Source: Dyella sp. EPa41 (GTDB lineage Bacteria > Pseudomonadota > Gammaproteobacteria > Xanthomonadales > Rhodanobacteraceae). From it: a DNA stretch of 58,833 nucleotides. Below are positions 9,274 through 18,410 of this stretch, piece after piece (position 1 is the stretch's first letter; each line of letters starts with the position of its first letter). The position numbers were made by a program, and so were the translations under genes. Location: contig NZ_BCPR01000025.1 of the NCBI RefSeq assembly GCF_016586165.1, positions 1 to 58,833 on the forward strand, in the 5' to 3' direction. A model generated the notes under the pieces. It ran no database searches. It was not told the DNA's origin and saw only the letters and a list, made by a program, of their open reading frames with translations.

Positions 9274-9768
9274 GAAAACCCTCAGGTCGTCCGGGAAGCC
9301 GTTTTCGCTATCACGCTCGCGATAGAAGGCGAACTCGGGAAGATTCTTGTCCTTCACGACAAAGCCGTGCTTCACGTAGAACGGCGCGTTCCACGGCACA
9401 TCGGACAGCGTGCCGAGATCGACCCGGTGATAGCCGGCCATGCGGGCCCAGCCACAGGCATGCTCCAACAAGGCTGCACCGATGCCGCGCTGGCCGTGCG
9501 AGGGCAGCACGTCCATCTCGGCCACGCCGATGGCGTCGCCGCCCTGCTCCGCATCCAGCCAGATGAAGCCGACCGGTTCGCCCGAGCCGATCAACGCCAC
9601 CCACACCAGGCCGCGGGCGATGGCCTCGCGCAGCACGTCAGGCGGTACCGACACGTCGCGGTAGGAACGCCAGGCGCGGTGGCCGCGGAACAGTTCGACG
9701 GCCGCGCGCTCGATGGCGCAGAGGGCATCGACCTGGTCGGGACGGGCGCGTTCGATGTGGAAGGTCAT
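9274..9768 (-). CDS. GNAT acetyltransferase domain in frame with IspE (no stop codon between)
   Basis: 165 codons from ATG 9766-9768 (MTFHIERARPDQVDALC) encode a full GNAT domain with the acetyl-CoA loop SHGQRGIGAALLEHA and WNAPFYVKHGF near its end. The domain runs straight into MSRPLAPPDPADWTIWPAPAK, the IspE start, without a stop. GGAGG lies 13 nt before the ATG. It is either a true GNAT-IspE fusion or two products from one reading frame with internal initiation at 9273. The reading frame stays open upstream to 10068, but that part is repeat DNA and lolB antisense. Confidence 0.8.
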
Positions 9769-9780
9769 GCTCTTGGTTTT

Positions 9781-9936
9781 TCCTCCTCTCCCCGCCGGGG
9801 AGAGGATCGAGGTGAGGGGTGGGTGTTCGCGACAGCGTCGGTGAAGCGTGCTCAAAATCAGCGTGATCGCAGGATCGGCCCTCACCCTGCCCTCTCTCCC
9901 ACGGGGACTACCGTCGGGCCGCCCGGTAGGGGAGGA
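9781..9936. repeat. Imperfect inverted repeat between lolB and the GNAT-ispE frame
   Basis: The left arm TCCTCCTCTCCCCGCCGGGG with GGTGAGGG is mirrored by CCCTCACCCTGCCCTCTCTC and GGTAGGGGAGGA on the right. Each arm also holds its own small hairpin. The pattern resembles dispersed intergenic repeats common in Xanthomonadales and pseudomonads. No gene is visible in this 179-bp gap. Its left end supplies the GGAGG upstream of the acetyltransferase ATG. Confidence 0.65.
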
Positions 9937-9947
9937 AAAGCCTTGCG

Positions 9948-10577
9948 CTACTGGAAGCTCCAGGACTCCACCGACAGCTTCACCTTGTTGGGCGGGCTTT
10001 CGGCGAACACCTTGCGCGGCACGGCCTGCGGGTGCGTGGTATCCCAGGCGGGATAGCTGACGGTCCATCCATCCTGGGCCAGTTGGGACGGCAGGCCATC
10101 GGCACCGAACTTCAGCTCAGCCGGACCGCTATCCGCGCGCAGGCCCAATGCCCAGGCCCGCAGGTCGCGCAGCGGCACGCGCCAACCCAGCGCCTTCTCG
10201 ACCAGGGACTCGGCATCCGGGCTGCGCATCGGGCCGCCTTCCAGGCCATCGAGCACGGCGCCTTCGGGCGTCACGCTGAGACGGAAACTCTTGGCTCCCA
10301 CCGGGCCGCGCACGACGAACTCGTAACTGTCGCCATTCTGCGTCCAGGTCAGCGTGCCGCTGCCGCCGTCACTCTTGCCGTTGACCTGGCCGGACACGCC
10401 GATCTTGCCCTGCAGCACCCAGTGATCGACCTTGGCCAGCTGGTGTTCGCGCGCACGCTGTTGATCGAGCAGCACCGCGTAGTCGGCCTGCGCAACGGGG
10501 CGCACGGCTTCCTTGTGGACGCACGCGGCCAGCAGCAGCGGCAACGCTGCCGCGAGTAGGCGAAGGGGGAGCTTCAT
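9948..10577 (-). CDS. lolB: Outer-membrane lipoprotein acceptor LolB
   Basis: This 209-residue lipoprotein has a signal peptide ending in the lipobox LLLAACVHK (Cys about residue 19). LolB takes lipoproteins from LolA and inserts them into the outer membrane. The WVLQGKIGVSGQVNGK and LRDLRAWALGL segments match the family. Its ATG overlaps the TPR gene stop by 4 bp (ATGA), suggesting coupled translation. Position before ispE is conserved in Gammaproteobacteria. Confidence 0.93.
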   Translation of the reverse strand: MKLPLRLLAAALPLLLAACVHKEAVRPVAQADYAVLLDQQRAREHQLAKVDHWVLQGKIGVSGQVNGKSDGGSGTLTWTQNGDSYEFVVRGPVGAKSFRLSVTPEGAVLDGLEGGPMRSPDAESLVEKALGWRVPLRDLRAWALGLRADSGPAELKFGADGLPSQLAQDGWTVSYPAWDTTHPQAVPRKVFAESPPNKVKLSVESWSFQ

Positions 10578-12313
10578 GGATTGAGACGCTTGAGAGTGTT
10601 GTGGAGGGTGGCGCTTTGCGGGTCGATCTTACGCACTTCGTCGAACACGCGCCGGGCGTCTTCCTGACGCCCCTGCTTCCACAGCACTTCGCCCAGGTGC
10701 ACGCCGACGTCGGCATCCTTGCGCGCCGCCCAGGCGCCGCGCAGCGTTTTCTCCGCCTGATCCAGGTGGCCGAGGCGGTATTGCAGCCAGCCCCAGGAAT
10801 CCTCGATCGCCGGATCGTTCGGGCGGGCCGCGCGGGCCGATTCGATCAGCCGCTCCGCCTCCGGCAGGTCGCGGTTGGCGTCAGCCAGGGTGAAGCCCAG
10901 CGCATTGCTGGCGTCGGTGTCGTCGGGCTTGAGCTGCAACAGGTGCCGGAAATCGCTCACTGCCTGATCGATATCGCCCGACTCGGCAAAGGCGAGGCCG
11001 CGACCGTAAAGCAAGGCCGGATCGTCCGGCGTTACCTGCAGCGCGCGGCTGAAAGAGCGTTCGGCCTGGCCGTACTGCTGCTCGTTCATGTAGAGCTCGG
11101 CGTCCACCTCGTAGGCACGACGCAGCAGGGCCGGCTGATCGAGATAGTCGGTCTGCATCTGCGCCAGCTGCTCGTGGGCTTCGGCGCTGCGACCGAGGTC
11201 CTGCAGCAGCACCGCGCTGCGCACGTCGGCGTCGAAGGCGTGGTCGTCGTCATCGGCGACCTGGTCGTACCACTTCAGCGCCTCTTCCTTCTTGTCGAGC
11301 ATCTCGGCGAGCTGCCCGAGCAGGTAGGCGTTGCCCTGGCGCACCTCTTCGGAGGAGCGCTGGATCTGGCCATAGAGGCGCGAGATGGTCTTGGTGTCGT
11401 TGGCGCGTGCGGCGAGGGCGGCGCGCATCGCGTAGATGTCGGTGTCCTGCGGGCCGTTGTCCAGCAGCTTCGCCGCGGCGGCGTAATCGCCGCCCTGCCC
11501 CAGCAGCGTGGCGTAGGCCAGGCGCAGGTGGGTGTTCTTCGGATCCTTGGCCATGGCCTTGTCGAACAGCGTCTTGGCGCCGGCCTTGTCGCCATCGCGG
11601 TACTTCATCTGGCCCAGCCAGGCATAGGTCTCGCCCGTGCCGAAACGCTTCACGGCGCCGTCGGCGATCTGCAGGGCGTAGGCGTGCCGGCCGAGCTTGT
11701 CGCCCAGCTCGCTCATCGCCAGCCAGGCCTGCGGGTCGGCCGGCAGTCGCTGGGGCGTTGCGACGGCTTCAAGCAGCTGGGCCGCCTGGGCCGGATCACG
11801 GGCGCCGACCAGCACCCGGCCGAACTGGCGCCAGGCATCCGGGTCGCCGGTGCCCACCAACACCTCGAGCTGGCGGCGGGCCTCGTCGGTGTTGCCCTGG
11901 CTCAGCGCCAGCTGGGCACGGGCCTGGGCCAGCCCGGCGGGCTTGGCGCCCAGGGCCTGCCAACGGTTGATGGCTGCCTCGGCCGCCGGGGTGTCGCGCA
12001 CGGCGATGGCCAGGGCGGCGGCCTGCTCGGCCACCTTGGGGTCGTTGGACAGCATCATGGCCCGGCCGTAGGTGGCCGAAGCCGTCTTGAGATCGGTACG
12101 GGTGAGCGCCATCTCGCCGGCGAGGAGCTGGGCAAGCAGGTCATGATCCTCGTCGGGGGTGACCACCACGAGCTTGTCCAGTGGCTGGCTGGATCCGGCC
12201 ATCGGGTGCTTCGATCCACCCGGCATCGAAGCGCATCCGGCCAGTACCAGTGCCACCATGCCGCCGATCGCAAAATGCCGCACTTGCTTGAACTTGGACC
12301 ACCTGCTCAGCAC
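10574..12313 (-). CDS. TPR-repeat lipoprotein upstream of lolB
   Basis: The 579-residue protein begins with a lipoprotein signal (VALVLAGCASM, Cys near residue 27) and then carries many tetratricopeptide repeats, for example DPALLYGRGLAFAESGDIDQ, followed by further repeats up to the C-terminal HLGEVLWKQGR. It is likely an outer-membrane-anchored scaffold facing the periplasm; the partner is unknown. The start codon is GTG (12311-12313), preceded by GGAG at a 6-nt spacing. The 4-bp overlap with lolB and the shared lipoprotein nature suggest a linked envelope role. Confidence 0.88.
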   Translation of the reverse strand: MLSRWSKFKQVRHFAIGGMVALVLAGCASMPGGSKHPMAGSSQPLDKLVVVTPDEDHDLLAQLLAGEMALTRTDLKTASATYGRAMMLSNDPKVAEQAAALAIAVRDTPAAEAAINRWQALGAKPAGLAQARAQLALSQGNTDEARRQLEVLVGTGDPDAWRQFGRVLVGARDPAQAAQLLEAVATPQRLPADPQAWLAMSELGDKLGRHAYALQIADGAVKRFGTGETYAWLGQMKYRDGDKAGAKTLFDKAMAKDPKNTHLRLAYATLLGQGGDYAAAAKLLDNGPQDTDIYAMRAALAARANDTKTISRLYGQIQRSSEEVRQGNAYLLGQLAEMLDKKEEALKWYDQVADDDDHAFDADVRSAVLLQDLGRSAEAHEQLAQMQTDYLDQPALLRRAYEVDAELYMNEQQYGQAERSFSRALQVTPDDPALLYGRGLAFAESGDIDQAVSDFRHLLQLKPDDTDASNALGFTLADANRDLPEAERLIESARAARPNDPAIEDSWGWLQYRLGHLDQAEKTLRGAWAARKDADVGVHLGEVLWKQGRQEDARRVFDEVRKIDPQSATLHNTLKRLNP

Positions 12314-12416
12314 ACTATTCTCCGCTCATCCGTCTGTGTTGGCCGCCACCACTGTAGAACGGCCGGTGCCAAAACCTAGTTTACGCTGCCGGATGCCCCC
12401 CGCCTCGAATTGCCCA

Positions 12417-12684
12417 AGAGCCTGTTCAATGCTTCCACGTAGCTCCCGCTGGCCACCCCAAGCCGTCTGGGAGCGGACCGTGGCAAAGCGCCTGGCTGGC
12501 AGCCAGGGCGAGAAGCGTGCCGCCCCCGGACGGCTTGGCGTGGCCAACCCTCGGGGCCGGGCCTGGTTGCCCTCCATCCAGCGTCATCACCCGGTCGTGC
12601 ATCGACATACACTTCGTCGTTCTTCCTCGGCTGGCGGGCAAACAGATCCCGGCGCGGGCCACGTGGGGGCATTGAACAGGCTCT
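12417..12684. repeat. Nested inverted-repeat element abutting hemA (candidate MITE or structured leader)
   Basis: The outer arms 12417-12443 and 12658-12684 match at 24 of 27 positions (core AGAGCCTGTTCAATGC, identical). Inside lies a second inverted repeat, 12451-12474 with 12522-12545 (21 of 24; core CCAAGCCGTC), around a hairpin CCTGGCT-GGC-AGCCAGG (12491-12507). The right end is 4 nt before the hemA ATG. The 375-bp gap between the TPR gene and hemA holds no credible protein gene; the element fills most of it. I see no clear target duplication. Confidence 0.75.
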
Positions 12685-12688
12685 ACCC

Positions 12689-13963
12689 ATGACGCTGATT
12701 GCCCTAGGGCTCAACCACCTCACCGCGCCGGTCAACCTGCGCGAGCAAGTGGCATTCGACGCGGATTCCACCGGGGCCGCCCTGGAGGCGCTTTCGCGGG
12801 AACCCGGGGTGGAGGAAGCCCTGATCCTTTCCACCTGCAACCGTACGGAACTCTATGTGAGCGTCGCGGCTGGGGCGGAGGGCGTCCCACAGGCATGGCT
12901 CAGCCGCCATCACCAGTTGACTGCGGGCAGGCTGGATGAGTTCCTGTATCGCCACGATGAAGACGCCGCCGTGCGCCACATGTTCCGCGTGGCGACCGGG
13001 CTGGATTCCATGGTGCTGGGCGAGCCGCAGATCCTCGGGCAGGTGAAGGACGCCTACCAGCAGGCACGCGACGCCCGCGCATTGCGCGCGCCGATGGAGC
13101 GGCTGCTGCAGCACACCTTCGCCGTCGCCAAGCGCGTGCGCACGGACACCCGCATCGGCGCGCACACCGTTTCCGTGGCGTTTACCGCCGTGCGCCTGGC
13201 CGAGCAGGCCTTTACCGACCTGCGCCAAGCCTGCGTGCTGCTGATCGGTGCGGGCGACACCATCGAACTGGCCGCGCGGCACCTGGCCGACAAGCAGGTG
13301 CGGCGGCTGATCGTCGCCAACCGCACGCTGGAAAATGCCCAGGAACTGGCCAGCCGGCATGGCGGCTACACGGTCTCGCTGGCCGACCTGCCGCAGCACC
13401 TCGCCGAAGCGGACATCGTCATCAGCTCCACCGCGGCGCGCCAACCCATCGTCACGCACGCGATGGTCGAGAAGGCCATCGCCACGCGCCGGCGCAAACC
13501 GATGTTCATGGTGGACATCGCGGTGCCGCGCGATATCGAAGCCTCCGTGGGCGAGCTCGACGACGTATTCCTCTACGGCATCGACGACCTGCGCCAGGTG
13601 ATCGATGACAACCGCCGCCTGCGTGAAGCGGCCGCTCGGGAAGCCGACGCCATCATCGACCTGCAGGTCGAGCGTTACATGGCGTGGCGCCGTGCGCTCA
13701 CCGTGCGCAATCCGGCGGTGGACCTGCGCCTGCACGCCGAGGTCTATCGCGACGAAGTGCTGGAGAAGGCGCGCGCGATGATCGCCCGCGGCAAATCGCC
13801 GGAAGAGGCGCTGGCCTTCCTCGCCAACACGCTGACCAACAAGTTGCTGCATCACCCGAGCGCGCGCCTGCGCGAAGCCGCCTTGAGCGGCGACATGGAC
13901 CTGCTGCATGCGGCCGGCCGCCTCTATGGCATCGTGGAAAAGCCGGAAGTGAGCGAAGAGTAG
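12689..13963 (+). CDS. hemA: Glutamyl-tRNA reductase
   Basis: The 424-residue enzyme reduces Glu-tRNA to glutamate-1-semialdehyde, the first step of tetrapyrrole synthesis. It has the catalytic-Cys motif STCNRTELYV (about residue 50), GEPQILGQVK, the NADPH-binding LIGAGDTIELAARHL, and a C-terminal dimerisation helix with HHPSARLREA. Only a weak AGG lies upstream of the ATG, and the inverted-repeat element ends 4 nt before it, so the leader is unusual. prfA follows 75 bp downstream, the conserved hemA-prfA order. Confidence 0.97.
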   Translation: MTLIALGLNHLTAPVNLREQVAFDADSTGAALEALSREPGVEEALILSTCNRTELYVSVAAGAEGVPQAWLSRHHQLTAGRLDEFLYRHDEDAAVRHMFRVATGLDSMVLGEPQILGQVKDAYQQARDARALRAPMERLLQHTFAVAKRVRTDTRIGAHTVSVAFTAVRLAEQAFTDLRQACVLLIGAGDTIELAARHLADKQVRRLIVANRTLENAQELASRHGGYTVSLADLPQHLAEADIVISSTAARQPIVTHAMVEKAIATRRRKPMFMVDIAVPRDIEASVGELDDVFLYGIDDLRQVIDDNRRLREAAAREADAIIDLQVERYMAWRRALTVRNPAVDLRLHAEVYRDEVLEKARAMIARGKSPEEALAFLANTLTNKLLHHPSARLREAALSGDMDLLHAAGRLYGIVEKPEVSEE

Positions 13964-14038
13964 CGACCGGACGCGAAAAGCCGGGCACGCCTGGACGTGC
14001 CGTTCCCACGCTTCCCGTCTCCACTGCACACTCTCGCC

Positions 14039-15118
14039 ATGACGCCATCGATCCGCCGCAAGCTGGAAACCCTCGCCGAGCGCCACGAAGAAATCGGCCT
14101 CCTGCTCGGCCAGCCCGACGTGCTTGCCGACAACAACCGCTTCCGCGAGCTGTCGCGCGAATACGCCCAGCTCGAACCGGTCACCACCTCGCTGCGCGAG
14201 CGCGACCAGGCCGAGCGCGAACTGGCCGAAACGCGCGCGATGCTGGAAGACCCCGAACTGCGCGAGATGGCGCAGGACGACGTGGCGCGGCTTGAGCAGC
14301 GCCTCACCGAGCTGGACGACGAACTGCAGATCCTGCTGCTGCCGAAGGACCCGCGCGACGAGGCCAACCTGTTCCTCGAGGTGCGCGCCGGCACCGGCGG
14401 CGACGAGGCGGCGATCTTTGCCGGCGACCTGTTCCGCATGTACGCGCGCTACGCCGAACGCCGCCGCTGGCACGTCGAGGTGCTCAGCGAGAACCCGGGC
14501 GAGCATGGCGGCTACAAGGAAATCGTGGCCCGCGTCGAAGGCAAGGGCGCATATTCGCGACTGAAGTTCGAGTCGGGCACGCATCGCGTGCAGCGCGTGC
14601 CGGAAACCGAATCGCAGGGGCGCATCCATACCTCGGCGGCCACCGTGGCGATCCTGCCCGAGATGGACGAGATCGACGACATCGAGATCAACCCGGCCGA
14701 CCTCAAGACGGACACGTTCCGCGCCTCGGGCGCAGGCGGCCAGCATGTCAACAAGACCGACTCGGCCATCCGCATCACCCACCTGCCCACCGGCATCGTG
14801 GTGGAGTGCCAGGACGAGCGCAGCCAGCACAAGAACCGCGCCCGCGCGCTCAGCCTGCTGAAGGCCCGCCTGCTCGACGAGCAACGCAGCAAGCAGGCGG
14901 CCGCACAAGCCGAATCGCGCCGCCTGCAGGTGGGCTCGGGCGATCGCAGCCAGCGCATCCGCACCTACAACTTCCCGCAGGGCCGCATCACCGACCATCG
15001 CGTCAATCTCACCCTGTATCGCCTGCCGGAGGTGCTGCAGGGCGACCTGGACGAACTGGTCGATACGCTGACGCGCGAGAACCAGGCGGACGAACTGAAG
15101 GCTCTCACGGCCGGCTGA
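14039..15118 (+). CDS. prfA: Peptide chain release factor 1
   Basis: The 359-residue RF1 terminates translation at UAA/UAG. It shows [20 protein letters not shown], the catalytic [19 protein letters not shown] with the GGQ loop, and a basic C-terminal region. I chose ATG 14039 ([20 protein letters not shown]), which matches the family N-terminus; the frame is open 42 nt further upstream. The methyltransferase gene prmC, which often follows prfA and modifies the GGQ glutamine, is absent here. Confidence 0.97.
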   Translation: MTPSIRRKLETLAERHEEIGLLLGQPDVLADNNRFRELSREYAQLEPVTTSLRERDQAERELAETRAMLEDPELREMAQDDVARLEQRLTELDDELQILLLPKDPRDEANLFLEVRAGTGGDEAAIFAGDLFRMYARYAERRRWHVEVLSENPGEHGGYKEIVARVEGKGAYSRLKFESGTHRVQRVPETESQGRIHTSAATVAILPEMDEIDDIEINPADLKTDTFRASGAGGQHVNKTDSAIRITHLPTGIVVECQDERSQHKNRARALSLLKARLLDEQRSKQAAAQAESRRLQVGSGDRSQRIRTYNFPQGRITDHRVNLTLYRLPEVLQGDLDELVDTLTRENQADELKALTAG

Positions 15119-15178
15119 GCCGCAGCCGTAAGACATCCGCGGATTGGCAGCCACCACGCCCTGCGCTAGTTTGGGCGG

Positions 15179-17287
15179 ATGACTGATCTCTTTACCCCTC
15201 CCGCGACCGTCTTTGCCCAGCAGATCGTCGCGCAGATCGAACGCGGCGATTTCGTCGGCGCCGAACAGGCCGCCATCGACGCACGCGCCCACTATCCCGA
15301 CCACGCCGAGCTGGCGCGCCTGCACGGGGTTTCCCTGTTGCAGCTGCAGCGACCCGCCGAAGCCGTCGCGGTGCTCGAAGAAGCCGCGCAGATGGACCCG
15401 CAGAGCGTCGAGGTGCAATGCAACCTCGGCAGTGCCCAGGTGGCCAACGGCGACGCCGACAACGCCATCGAGCGGCTGCGTGCCGCGCTGCGCATGGCGC
15501 CGGGCCACCCGGCCGTGCTGCTGACGCTGGGCAACGCCTTGATGGCGGCCGCCCGCTTCCAGAACGCGCGCGACTCCTACGCCATGGCGACGCACGGCGC
15601 ACCGGCCCATCCGGGCATTCGCCTCAACCTGGCCGGCGCCGAGCTCGAGCTGGGCAACGCGGACCAGGCCAGGCTGCATGCGGATGAAGCCCTGCAGCTG
15701 CATCCGCGTTTCGATGCGGCCCATGCGATGCGCGGGCGAATCCTGCTGAGCCAGGGCCAGGCCGTCGAAGCCGGCGAATCATGGCTGCAGGCCGAGCGGC
15801 TGGCGCCACGAAACCACGAATACCCGTTCGCCGCCGGCCAGGCCATGGAAGACGCCGGCCAGCTCGAAGCCGCGAGCAAGGCCTATGAGCGCGCACTGGC
15901 GCTCCATCCGAACCATGGCCCCGTGCTGGGGCAGCTCGTGTTCCTGCGACGTCGCCTGTGTGACTGGCGCGACCTGGATGACTTGAGCGCCCGCCTGCAG
16001 CAGGTCATCGCGGACGGCAGCTCGCCGGTGAGCCCGTTCGTGATGCTGTCCGAAGAGGTCGATGCCGATCTGCAGCTGCGCTGCGCCAAGGCCTATGCCG
16101 ACGGCATAGAGCAGCAGGAAGCCCCGTTGCGCAAGCAGCTGGCGTTCACGCACGCCAAGCCCGCGCCGGACGCCGCCGTGCGCGTTGGTTTCGTCGCCGA
16201 CGGCTTCAACGATCACGCCACCGGCCTGCTGGTCGTGGCCATGCTCGAAGCGCTGGCCGACGACGAGGATCTTGAGCTGCACCTGTTCGCGACCACCGCG
16301 GATGATGGCGGCACGATCCGCCGCCGGCTCGCGACGGCCGCCACGCTGCATGACGTGTCTGCGCTGAACCACGCGCAGGTGGCCCAGCGCATCCACGACA
16401 CCGGCGTCGAGATCCTGTTCGATCTCAACGGCTATTCCGGCCGCGACAACGCCGAGCTGTTCGCGCTGCGTCCCGCACCGATCCAGGTGAACTGGCTGGC
16501 CTATCCCGGCAGTTCCGGCGCGCCGTGGATGGACTACCTGCTGGCCGACAAGACCGTGCTGCCCGACAGCCTGCGCGCCGCGGTCAGCGAAAAGCTGATC
16601 CGCCTGCCCCGCTGCTACCAGCCCAACGACAGCACGCGCGCCGTGGCGGAGCCGCCTTCGCGCACCGAATGCGGGTTGCCCGAGCAAGGCACCGTGTTCG
16701 CCTGCTTCAACAACAGCTACAAGTTGAATCCGGCCGCCTTCGCCCGCCTGATGCTGGTGCTGGAGCAGGTGCCCGGCAGCGTGTTGTGGCTGCTCAGCGG
16801 CCCGGAGGGCGCCGATGAGCGCCTGCGCAACGCCGCGGGCGCCGCCGGCATCGCGCCCGAGCGCCTGGTGTTCCTGCCACGCCTGCCGCATGCGGACTAT
16901 CTCTCGCGCTACGTGCATGCCGATCTTTTCCTCGATACGCTGCCGTACAACGCGCACACCACCGCCTCCGACGCATTGTGGGCCGGCTGCCCCGTGCTGA
17001 CCTGCACCGGCCACACCTTCGCCGGCCGCGTCGCCACCAGCCTGCTGCTGCAGCTGGGGCTGCCGGAACTGGCCTGCGAGGACGAGGAAGGATTCATCGC
17101 CATGGCCACGCAACTGGGCAACGACCGCGAGGCGCTCGCCACCTTGCGCCAGCACCTCTCGCAACAGCGCACGCAAAGCCCGCTGTTCGACATGCAGGGC
17201 TACGCCAGCGACTTCAAGCGCGCCGTGCAGGCCATGAGCGCGCGTCATCGGATCGGCCGCAAGCCGGTGGATCTGGATCTGCCCTAG
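15179..17287 (+). CDS. TPR-containing O-GlcNAc-transferase-like glycosyltransferase (GT41/SPY type)
   Basis: The 702-residue protein has tetratricopeptide repeats over about residues 10-270, then a GT41 catalytic region. GFVADGFNDHATG aligns with the start of the catalytic domain of Xanthomonas OGT, with its key His; FNNSYKLNP and DTLPYNAHTTASDALWAGCP with the RVATSLLLQLGL segment form the UDP-sugar site. It probably transfers a sugar to protein Ser/Thr or another acceptor in the cytoplasm; the substrate is unknown. It starts 60 bp after prfA. No flagellin or glycan genes are adjacent. Confidence 0.88.
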   Translation: MTDLFTPPATVFAQQIVAQIERGDFVGAEQAAIDARAHYPDHAELARLHGVSLLQLQRPAEAVAVLEEAAQMDPQSVEVQCNLGSAQVANGDADNAIERLRAALRMAPGHPAVLLTLGNALMAAARFQNARDSYAMATHGAPAHPGIRLNLAGAELELGNADQARLHADEALQLHPRFDAAHAMRGRILLSQGQAVEAGESWLQAERLAPRNHEYPFAAGQAMEDAGQLEAASKAYERALALHPNHGPVLGQLVFLRRRLCDWRDLDDLSARLQQVIADGSSPVSPFVMLSEEVDADLQLRCAKAYADGIEQQEAPLRKQLAFTHAKPAPDAAVRVGFVADGFNDHATGLLVVAMLEALADDEDLELHLFATTADDGGTIRRRLATAATLHDVSALNHAQVAQRIHDTGVEILFDLNGYSGRDNAELFALRPAPIQVNWLAYPGSSGAPWMDYLLADKTVLPDSLRAAVSEKLIRLPRCYQPNDSTRAVAEPPSRTECGLPEQGTVFACFNNSYKLNPAAFARLMLVLEQVPGSVLWLLSGPEGADERLRNAAGAAGIAPERLVFLPRLPHADYLSRYVHADLFLDTLPYNAHTTASDALWAGCPVLTCTGHTFAGRVATSLLLQLGLPELACEDEEGFIAMATQLGNDREALATLRQHLSQQRTQSPLFDMQGYASDFKRAVQAMSARHRIGRKPVDLDLP

Positions 17288-17427
17288 CCTGCCCGCTGTC
17301 GAGTGCGGACGGCGCCGGTGACCGGCGCTTCCGCGTTCGCCGGCGAAGCAGCCGCGTGCGGCCTTCACCTGCCGCACGCGCGCTTCGCCGACAATGCGCC
17401 TTTCTTCCCTTCAAGGAGATCACCGCC

Positions 17428-18204
17428 ATGGCCAAGAAGGACAAGGGCTATCGCCGCGCGATGGAGGAGCTGCAGCTAGAGCTGGCGGGGCTCAACCGCT
17501 GGTTGCGGCATGGCGGTCAGCGCCTGGTGGTGGTGTTCGAAGGACGCGATGCGGCCGGCAAGGGCGGCACCATCAAGGCCATCACCGAGTCGATGGATAC
17601 GCGCGGCTACCGCATTGCCTCGCTGCCCAAGCCGAGCGAGACCGAAACCACGCAGTGGTATTTCCAGCGTTATGTGGAACACCTGCCCAGCGCGGGCGAA
17701 CTCGTGCTGTTCGACCGCAGCTGGTACAACCGCGCCGTGGTGGAGCCGGCGATGGGCTTCTGCACCAAGGCGCAATACAAGTCCTTCATGGCGGCGGTAC
17801 CGGCGTTCGAGAAACTGCTCACCGACGACGGCATCATCCTGCTCAAGTATTGGCTGGCGGTGGACCAGGAGCAGCAGGAGGAACGCTTTTCCGAACGCGC
17901 CAAGGATCCGCTCAAGCGCTGGAAGCTGTCGCGCAACGACATCGCCTCGCGCGGGAAGTACGAGGAAATCGGCCATCTGCGCGACGTGATGATCGAGCGG
18001 ACGCATCGTCCGAACGCGCCGTGGTTCGTGGTCGACTACAACGACCAGAAACGCGGCCGCGTGAACCTGATCCGGCACCTGCTGGAGCAGATACCGCGCC
18101 ACGACGTCGCCATTCCCGAACCCAAGCTGCCCAAGCTCAAGGGCAAGCCCAGGACCGAGCACGTCACCAGCAAGGCGCTGTGGGTGCCCGACACCATGGG
18201 CTAG
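17428..18204 (+). CDS. Polyphosphate kinase 2 family protein (short form)
   Basis: The 258-residue P-loop kinase is of the PPK2 family, which moves phosphate between polyphosphate and nucleoside di- or triphosphates. It has Walker A FEGRDAAGKGG near residue 35, the lid region and Walker B ELVLFDRSWYNRA. AAGGAG stands 8 nt before the ATG. It is a single-domain form. A second PPK2 is encoded at 34099-35229. Which nucleotide it uses cannot be told from the sequence. Confidence 0.92.
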   Translation: MAKKDKGYRRAMEELQLELAGLNRWLRHGGQRLVVVFEGRDAAGKGGTIKAITESMDTRGYRIASLPKPSETETTQWYFQRYVEHLPSAGELVLFDRSWYNRAVVEPAMGFCTKAQYKSFMAAVPAFEKLLTDDGIILLKYWLAVDQEQQEERFSERAKDPLKRWKLSRNDIASRGKYEEIGHLRDVMIERTHRPNAPWFVVDYNDQKRGRVNLIRHLLEQIPRHDVAIPEPKLPKLKGKPRTEHVTSKALWVPDTMG

Positions 18205-18410
18205 GCACCGACCCGGCGCGGTTCGTCGAGGTCGATGAGGGCGGCGAGCGCCCTCTTCCTGGCGACAGGCGGATCGGTGGCTCTTGGACGTGCCGTCGGC
18301 GAGGCCTTGCGGCGGCTCGGTGAAGAACGGCCAGGCCCGGGCTCTAAAGGCGCCACGGACAACGCCGATAAGCGATGAAGGCCTGCATCCGGGGTCATGG
18401 GGGAGAACGT

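Noticed and set aside
12326-12577. Small minus-strand frame across the inverted-repeat element before hemA
   Set aside because: It follows the repeat DNA, lacks a good ribosome site and recognisable motifs; the nested inverted repeats explain the sequence better.
13981-14005. Hairpin GGCACG/CGTGCC between hemA and prfA as a terminator
   Set aside because: There is no T-run after it and hemA-prfA are normally co-transcribed.
15127-15165. Possible sigma-54 promoter (TTGGCAG...) before the OGT-like gene
   Set aside because: The -12 half lacks TTGC and only GG-N10-GC spacing fits loosely; too weak to list.
12704-15724. Very long open frame (about 1000 codons) on the minus strand opposite hemA, prfA and the OGT-like gene
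   Set aside because: It is an antisense frame kept open by high GC third positions; hemA and prfA on the plus strand have clear family motifs, and the antisense product is His/Arg/Gln-rich without any recognisable domain.
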